From Pasteurella multocida subsp. multocida OH4807 (GTDB lineage: Bacteria > Pseudomonadota > Gammaproteobacteria > Enterobacterales > Pasteurellaceae), in NCBI GenBank assembly GCA_000973525.1, contig CP004391.1, positions 992,001-1,056,000 on the forward strand: a stretch of DNA of 64,000 bases. The letters run 5' to 3'. Positions 59,120 to 64,000 of the stretch are shown one piece after another. Each line of letters opens with the position of its first letter. Within the stretch, counting starts at the first letter, position 1. Both the position numbers and the translations under genes were made by a program. Below the pieces are notes generated by a model. It was not told the origin of the DNA. It searched no databases and saw only the letters and a program-made list of their open reading frames with translations.

Positions 59120-60502
59120 ATGTCTCTTTACGCACGTCTTCCTTCCGTCGATAAACTCTTAAAAATGCCAGAGGGTATGGCACTTGTTGCTGAATTTGGT
59201 CATTCGGCAGTGGTGAATATTTGCCGCCAATTAATTGAACAAGGGCGTGAAAGCATAAAAAATGAAAAGCACTTACCGCACTTTTTGACTGATTTTGAAC
59301 ATACCCTCCAAGCCATTCGAGTCAAATTGACTCAACAACAACAAGTCAATATTCAATCTGTACATAATTTGACGGGTACAGTGCTACACACAAATTTAGG
59401 ACGTGCATTATGGTCAGAGGCAGCACAGCAAGCTGCATTAATGGCGATGCAGCAAAACGTCGCATTGGAATATGATTTAGACGCAGGCAAGCGTAGTCAT
59501 CGAGACAATTATATTAGTGAGTTATTGTGTCAATTGACAGGCGCTGAAGCCGCTTGTGTTGTAAACAATAATGCCGCAGCGGTTTTGTTAATGTTAGCCA
59601 CTTTTGCCCAAGGCAAAGAAGTGATTATTTCACGGGGTGAATTAATTGAGATTGGCGGTGCTTTTCGTATTCCCGATATTATGCAACAAGCTGGCTGTAA
59701 ACTGATAGAAGTGGGTACAACTAACCGCACTCATTTAGCTGATTATCGTAACGCAATTAACGAAAATACGGCATTTTTAATGAAAGTTCACAGCAGCAAC
59801 TACCAAATTTGTGGTTTTACAACATCTGTCTCTGAAAAAGACTTAGTTACACTCGCCAATGAATTTAATCTCCCTGTCATCACCGATCTCGGCAGCGGAG
59901 CATTGATAGATTTAAGCCAGTATAACTTACCCGCCGAGCCGACAGTACAAGAAAAATACGCACAAGGAGTGGATTTGATTTCTTTCTCTGGCGATAAATT
60001 ATTAGGCGGCCCTCAAGCGGGTATTATTGTGGGGAAAAAAACGTGGATTGATCGTTTACAAGCTCATCCGTTAAAACGTGCCTTACGTTGTGATAAAGTG
60101 ATTTTAGCGGGTTTAGAAGCAACACTGCGTTTATATTTACAACCCGAGAAATTAAGTGAAAAATTGACCACACTTGCGTTACTCACACAACCTGTTAATG
60201 AATTAGTTGAGAAAGCAGAAAAGCTCAAAGCGGCCTTGCAAGAAAAATTAGACAGGGATTATTTTGTACAAATCGAAGAGAGTTCGGCTCAAATTGGTAG
60301 TGGCTCACAACCGTTAGCCACGCTTCCCTCCATTGCAGTAACTATTTCAACGGAAACCTCTGGAAAATTAACCGCACTAATAAAACAGTTTAAACATTTA
60401 CCGCAACCAATCATTTGCCGAGTAGAAAAAGAAAAAATTTGGCTTGATTTACGCAGTCTTGCTTGTTTGACGCGTTTATTAACGACAATAGAACAACTGT
60501 GA
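59120..60502 (+). CDS. selA: L-seryl-tRNA(Sec) selenium transferase
   Basis: PLP enzyme converting seryl-tRNA(Sec) to selenocysteyl-tRNA(Sec) with selenophosphate. The 460-residue product has [52 protein letters not shown] and the PLP lysine in [22 protein letters not shown]. Divergent from selC and upstream of selB. Confidence 0.98.
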   Translation: MSLYARLPSVDKLLKMPEGMALVAEFGHSAVVNICRQLIEQGRESIKNEKHLPHFLTDFEHTLQAIRVKLTQQQQVNIQSVHNLTGTVLHTNLGRALWSEAAQQAALMAMQQNVALEYDLDAGKRSHRDNYISELLCQLTGAEAACVVNNNAAAVLLMLATFAQGKEVIISRGELIEIGGAFRIPDIMQQAGCKLIEVGTTNRTHLADYRNAINENTAFLMKVHSSNYQICGFTTSVSEKDLVTLANEFNLPVITDLGSGALIDLSQYNLPAEPTVQEKYAQGVDLISFSGDKLLGGPQAGIIVGKKTWIDRLQAHPLKRALRCDKVILAGLEATLRLYLQPEKLSEKLTTLALLTQPVNELVEKAEKLKAALQEKLDRDYFVQIEESSAQIGSGSQPLATLPSIAVTISTETSGKLTALIKQFKHLPQPIICRVEKEKIWLDLRSLACLTRLLTTIEQL

Positions 60503-60513
60503 ACCCCATTTTA

Positions 60514-60547
60514 AAGGGCAACATGATAGATGTTGCCCTTCTTTTTT
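60514..60547 (+). terminator. selA terminator
   Basis: A perfect 10-bp stem, AAGGGCAACA (60514-60523) with TGTTGCCCTT (60531-60540), then CTTTTTTCTT. selB therefore probably has its own promoter in the 190 bases that follow. Confidence 0.92.
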
Positions 60548-60732
60548 CTTCCTAGTTTTTATGCTAAATCAAAGTGAGCATCGCAAGAGCATCGTATGAT
60601 GGTGTCATGATAAACAGCAGTTCAATTTTGCGAACTGGTTTAGTTTCCTTGTGCTGATGAATAAAAAACCTTAGTCATTCACAGACTAAATGCTAAAATT
60701 AGCACCAAATTGAATAAAGGAAAGAAGATAAG

Positions 60733-62610
60733 ATGATTATTGTTACGTCTGGTCATGTTGATCATGGCAAAACTGCTTTATTACAAGCCCTAACAGGGAC
60801 CAATACAGCACATTTACCCGAAGAAAAAAAGCGTGGCATGACCATTGATTTAGGCTATGCCTATTTACCTCTTGCTAACGATGTGGGGGGGATAGAGCGT
60901 ACTTTGGGCTTTATTGATGTCCCAGGTCATGAAAAATTTTTAGTCAATATGTTGGCGGGTTTAGGTGGAATACATTATGCCATGTTAATTGTCGCTGCCG
61001 ATGAAGGAGTACAAGCGCAAACGGCAGAACATCTCACTATCTTGCGCCTCCTACAATTAGAAAAAATTATCGTTGTAATCACGAAAGCAGATCGCGTCGA
61101 TTCAACGCAAATTGATCAGCTTTCCCAGCATCTCAAACAACAATACACGATGTTAGCCGATGCACCTATTTTTGTTACCTCTGCCAAAACTCAGCAAGGT
61201 ATCGATGCTTTACGTCAATATTTAGCTCAACTACCCAACTTGGCCGATGAAGATAAACCTTTTCGCTATGCAATTGACCGTGTTTTCAGCGTGAAAGGGG
61301 TCGGGGCAGTTGTTACAGGTACAGCCTTCTCTGGTAAAGTTGCGATCAATGATGAACTGTATTTATCAAATGGATATAAAATTCGGGTAAAAAATATTCA
61401 TAGCCAAAATCAACAAACGCAGCAGGGAGGCGCAGGTGAGCGTTTAGCACTAAATATCAATGCCGATTTAGATCGCCTTGCCATAGAGCGTGGAGATTGG
61501 CTTTTGTCTTACCCTCCATTACCTGCAACAGAACGTTTCACCGTAAAAATTCAAGCTGAAAGTGCACTCAATGAAAGTCAACCAGTACACCTCTATCATG
61601 CCAGTGCTCGAGCAACAGGTAAGCTAAATTTACTGCAAAATAAATCCCTGTCTCCCACAGAACAGGGATTAGCTGAAATTATTTTAGACAAGCCACTGTT
61701 TCTCGCTTATGGCGATAAACTGATTTTACGCAGTGGAGATGCTAAACACATTATTGCAGGGGCAAAAGTGCTCGAAGTGTATTCACCCAAACGTTATAAG
61801 CGCACGTCCGAGCGCTTAGCATTTTTACACCAATTACAACAAGCAGAGACCGCAACAAAACGTATTGCACTTTATTTACAAAATAAAGCCGTCACCGCCA
61901 GTCACTTAATGTGGATTGAACAATTAACTGCCTCACTACTCGCGGATATCCTGCAACACAATCAGGCTATCTGTTTTCAAGATTGGTGTTTCACTGCATA
62001 TTATCAACAGCATCAAACTGAGAAATTATTGACCGCACTTGCTCTCTATCACCAACAACACAACGACCAACTGGGAATCAGCAAAGCCCGTTTATATCGT
62101 ATCGCAACCTTAAATCAACCAGAAAAACTCATTTATCACATTATTGATGAACTTTTGATGGCGGGTACATTGCAGCAAACGCGCGGTTGGTTACATTTAC
62201 CTGAACACAAAATTCTTTTCTCCTCACAAGAACAGCAACTCTGGCAAGCTGTTCTTGCTCAATTTGAACAACATCACGGGCAAGCACTTTGGGTACGCGA
62301 TCTGGCACAAGCTTTAGCGCAGGAAGAAAGTGTGATGCGAAATTTCCTCTACAAGGCAGGAAAATTGGGTTATTTGACGCCAATTGTTAAAGATCGTTTT
62401 TTCCTAACTGAAACAATTTATGCCTATTCACATTTAGTAAAAGACTTCATTGAACAACACGGTGCGATTTCCGTGAATCAGTTACGCGATGAATTACGAT
62501 TTGGACGAAAATTAGTCGTGCAATTAATCGAATATTTTGATCGCTGCGGTTTTTTACGTCGCAAAGGCAATGTGCATATATTACGAGATGGTGACGTCTT
62601 TGATTTATAA
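60733..62610 (+). CDS. selB: Selenocysteine-specific elongation factor SelB
   Basis: Delivers Sec-tRNA to UGA codons next to a SECIS hairpin. The N-terminal EF-Tu-like part has [19 protein letters not shown] (G1), DVPGHEKFLVNML (G3) and TKAD (G4), then beta-barrel domains. Four winged-helix domains (about 380-625) read the SECIS; the last ends RFGRKLVVQLIEYFDRCGFLRRKGNVHILRDGDVFDL. 625 residues, similar to E. coli SelB (614). An exact uptake signal lies at 62032-62040. Confidence 0.97.
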   Translation: MIIVTSGHVDHGKTALLQALTGTNTAHLPEEKKRGMTIDLGYAYLPLANDVGGIERTLGFIDVPGHEKFLVNMLAGLGGIHYAMLIVAADEGVQAQTAEHLTILRLLQLEKIIVVITKADRVDSTQIDQLSQHLKQQYTMLADAPIFVTSAKTQQGIDALRQYLAQLPNLADEDKPFRYAIDRVFSVKGVGAVVTGTAFSGKVAINDELYLSNGYKIRVKNIHSQNQQTQQGGAGERLALNINADLDRLAIERGDWLLSYPPLPATERFTVKIQAESALNESQPVHLYHASARATGKLNLLQNKSLSPTEQGLAEIILDKPLFLAYGDKLILRSGDAKHIIAGAKVLEVYSPKRYKRTSERLAFLHQLQQAETATKRIALYLQNKAVTASHLMWIEQLTASLLADILQHNQAICFQDWCFTAYYQQHQTEKLLTALALYHQQHNDQLGISKARLYRIATLNQPEKLIYHIIDELLMAGTLQQTRGWLHLPEHKILFSSQEQQLWQAVLAQFEQHHGQALWVRDLAQALAQEESVMRNFLYKAGKLGYLTPIVKDRFFLTETIYAYSHLVKDFIEQHGAISVNQLRDELRFGRKLVVQLIEYFDRCGFLRRKGNVHILRDGDVFDL

Positions 62611-62680
62611 GGGTGACGAATCGTGCGTTGTGGGCAAGCTTACTGACATTCTTATATCTATCCTTGCTTTACTAAACACC

Positions 62681-62857
62681 ATGAATGGAATACAGGACGC
62701 AGTTCAATGCCCTTTGGGAAAGCAGAAACTCGCCCGCATTTTAGGCAATTTCTCCATGATGGCGACTCACCATCATACACAACCAATCGTAAAGAATAAG
62801 CCTTCTGTGCAATTTTATTACTGTTCCGAGACTGACCAACTCGATTCAACCCGTTAA
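62681..62857 (+). CDS. Small phage-like hypothetical protein
   Basis: 58 codons reading MNGIQDAVQCPLGKQKLARI and continuing NFSMMATHHHTQPIVKNKPSVQFYYCSETDQLDSTR. It has no Shine-Dalgarno, but the wording (a short Cys-containing head, LGNFSMMATHHHTQP, a C-terminal QLDST) resembles small orphan genes seen in Pasteurellaceae prophage regions; that resemblance is from memory and unverified. The antisense strand is also open (62849 to 62658, with SPSWRNCLKCG), so strand choice is not certain. The rest of the 307-base interval after selB has no gene. Confidence 0.4.
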   Translation: MNGIQDAVQCPLGKQKLARILGNFSMMATHHHTQPIVKNKPSVQFYYCSETDQLDSTR

Positions 62858-62917
62858 AGGCACAGAAAGGTAACCTAAATGTATCACAGAGAAAATCCCC
62901 TCTTACTCTTATTGTGA

Positions 62918-63637
62918 TTAATTTTCAATGTCAACACTGACAACTTCCTCTTCATTTTTAAGTAATAAATACACATTTTGAAGCATAATTTTATCTGTAA
63001 TTAAGCAACGGATATTGAGGCGAACATCCTCCGTGTTTGGTAAATCTTTCACACTAAGACTATCAATACGGTAATTGTTACGAATCAAAATATCGGTGAT
63101 TTTCCCTATCGCACCCGCACTATTCAATTGAATCGTTAATTTTGTTTTACGGATTTTATTGTTACGACGCACAAGGCTTTGCACAATAGGGCTCAACCGT
63201 ACAGCAACTAAAATCATCAACGTTGCAATAATGGCATCAAAGAAAAAGCCTGCGCCACTTGCAATCCCAATGCCTGCTGCAGCCCAAATAATGGCTGCTG
63301 TCGTTAATCCTGAAATAGCATCATTGCTTTTACGCAAAATAACGCCTGCGCCTAAAAAACCAATACCGCTAATCACTTGTGCCGCTAAACGCATAGGATC
63401 AGTACGAATATTTTCTGACACCTGTGCATAATGTTCTGCTGCTTGGATAGAAACAATCGTTAAAACACAAGTTGTCACCGCAATAATCACACAGGTTTTC
63501 ACACCCACGGCTTTACGCTTGAGCTCACGTTCCAAGCCAATAATGCCGCCAAGCAACATGGCAAGTGCCATTTTTGCTAAAATCGAAAATTGGCTAGATG
63601 CTAAAAAAAGAGTAAATAATTCAGTAAATGTTTTCAT
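62918..63637 (-). CDS. MgtC/SapB family membrane protein
   Basis: Inner-membrane protein of the MgtC/SapB family. Five or so N-terminal helices include the family signature LAMLLGGIIGLERELKRKAVGVKTCVIIAVTTCVLT and AAQVISGIGFLGAGVILRKSNDAISGLTTAAIIWAAAGIGIASGAG. A cytosolic ACT-like C-terminal domain (about 165-239) follows. It resembles E. coli SapB/YhiD in length (239 residues) and could also be an MgtC-type virulence/ATP-synthase modulator; sequence alone does not decide. The ATG at 63637 has no strong Shine-Dalgarno. Confidence 0.87.
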   Translation of the reverse strand: MKTFTELFTLFLASSQFSILAKMALAMLLGGIIGLERELKRKAVGVKTCVIIAVTTCVLTIVSIQAAEHYAQVSENIRTDPMRLAAQVISGIGFLGAGVILRKSNDAISGLTTAAIIWAAAGIGIASGAGFFFDAIIATLMILVAVRLSPIVQSLVRRNNKIRKTKLTIQLNSAGAIGKITDILIRNNYRIDSLSVKDLPNTEDVRLNIRCLITDKIMLQNVYLLLKNEEEVVSVDIEN

Positions 63638-63989
63638 AAATAGACAGGAGAAATAAAAATAGAAGAACAAATTATTCTAACAAGGGAATAATATAAGTCC
63701 AGAGTTACGCGAAAATATATTTAGTGTGCTCAACATCATACAAAAACAACTAAACATATTGATTTTACTAAAATAAATCATCTCTTCCAACTATACATAT
63801 TCTCTATTTAGTAACCTGAGCAATACGCTACTCAGTTTGTTCAACTCAAGATTGAAAAAATAAATCCAATTTTTAATATCAATCAAGTAAGCATATTTTT
63901 AAGCAACGAAAACGATAAGACGATTTTGTAAAGAAATTTGCTAAAATTTGCAGTAAAATGACCGCACTTTTAACTTAATTACGGAAACT
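63638..63989. other. Intergenic region with promoter and uptake signal
   Basis: 352 bases, A/T-rich, between the MgtC-type gene and a divergent gene at the right edge. An exact ACCGCACTT lies at 63961-63969. No gene seen. Confidence 0.6.
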
Positions 63990-64000
63990 ATGTCAATTTC
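63990..64000 (+). CDS. Start of an unidentified gene (partial)
   Basis: An ATG at 63990 preceded by ACGGAAACT opens a frame MSIS at the window edge. Only 11 bases are present, so the product cannot be named. Confidence 0.35.

Overview
The window is a low-GC gammaproteobacterial chromosome segment, almost certainly from the Pasteurellaceae and most like Pasteurella multocida. Support: gene content and order (str operon with tusDCB-yheO-fkpA-slyX, the nqrABCDEF-apbE-nqrM operon, selC beside selAB) and about two dozen exact 9-mers AAGTGCGGT/ACCGCACTT, the Haemophilus-type DNA uptake signal. The species call is inference from protein resemblance.

Layout. 1-10383 is mostly translation and transcription machinery on the minus strand: the 5' third of a base-complete rpoB start, rplL, rplJ with its leader, then (interrupted by a plus-strand glycerate kinase) rplA, rplK, nusG, secE, and the str operon rpsL-rpsG-fusA-tuf. 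10571-16355 holds tusBCD, yheO, fkpA, slyX, and a redox cluster: a peroxiredoxin-glutaredoxin fusion divergent from oxyR, then fabR and a membrane thioredoxin-like protein. 16358-21085 carries deoR-deoC with a CRP site, hldD, a short CDF metal exporter and mnmA. 21212-28484 is a complete Na+-NQR operon with its flavin transferase (apbE) and maturation factor (nqrM). 28866-43859 is housekeeping: bolA, yajG, tRNA-Asn, tRNA-Phe, mltC, yggX, mutY, cybB, trmB, yggL, corA, yggT, yggU, glmU, rsmJ, trmA, maoP, dsbA, yihD, mobA and two uncharacterised lipoproteins. 43955-49696 has a fructose PTS operon (fruB, fruK, an odd fruA) and a frameshifted betT. 49962-54977 is sdhE, the sigma-E operon rpoE-rseABC, mobB and a drug-efflux MFS gene. 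54978-58838 is a decayed mobile-element remnant next to tRNA-Sec. 58839-62610 is selC, selA, selB. The end holds a small phage-like reading frame, an MgtC-family gene and the first codons of another gene.

The least ordinary parts are: (1) the corA 5' leader, which reads as an 18-codon peptide ending exactly at the base of mutually exclusive hairpins; (2) a fruA gene with three tandem EIIB domains, no EIIC permease domain and a single C-terminal membrane anchor; (3) in the island beside selC, a roughly 660-bp imperfect inverted repeat built from 21-bp iterons, with mirrored start codons facing a 190-bp central segment; and (4) clusters of the palindrome TAGTACTA at both ends of that island, which help mark its limits. 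I saw no CRISPR array, intact prophage or complete insertion sequence.
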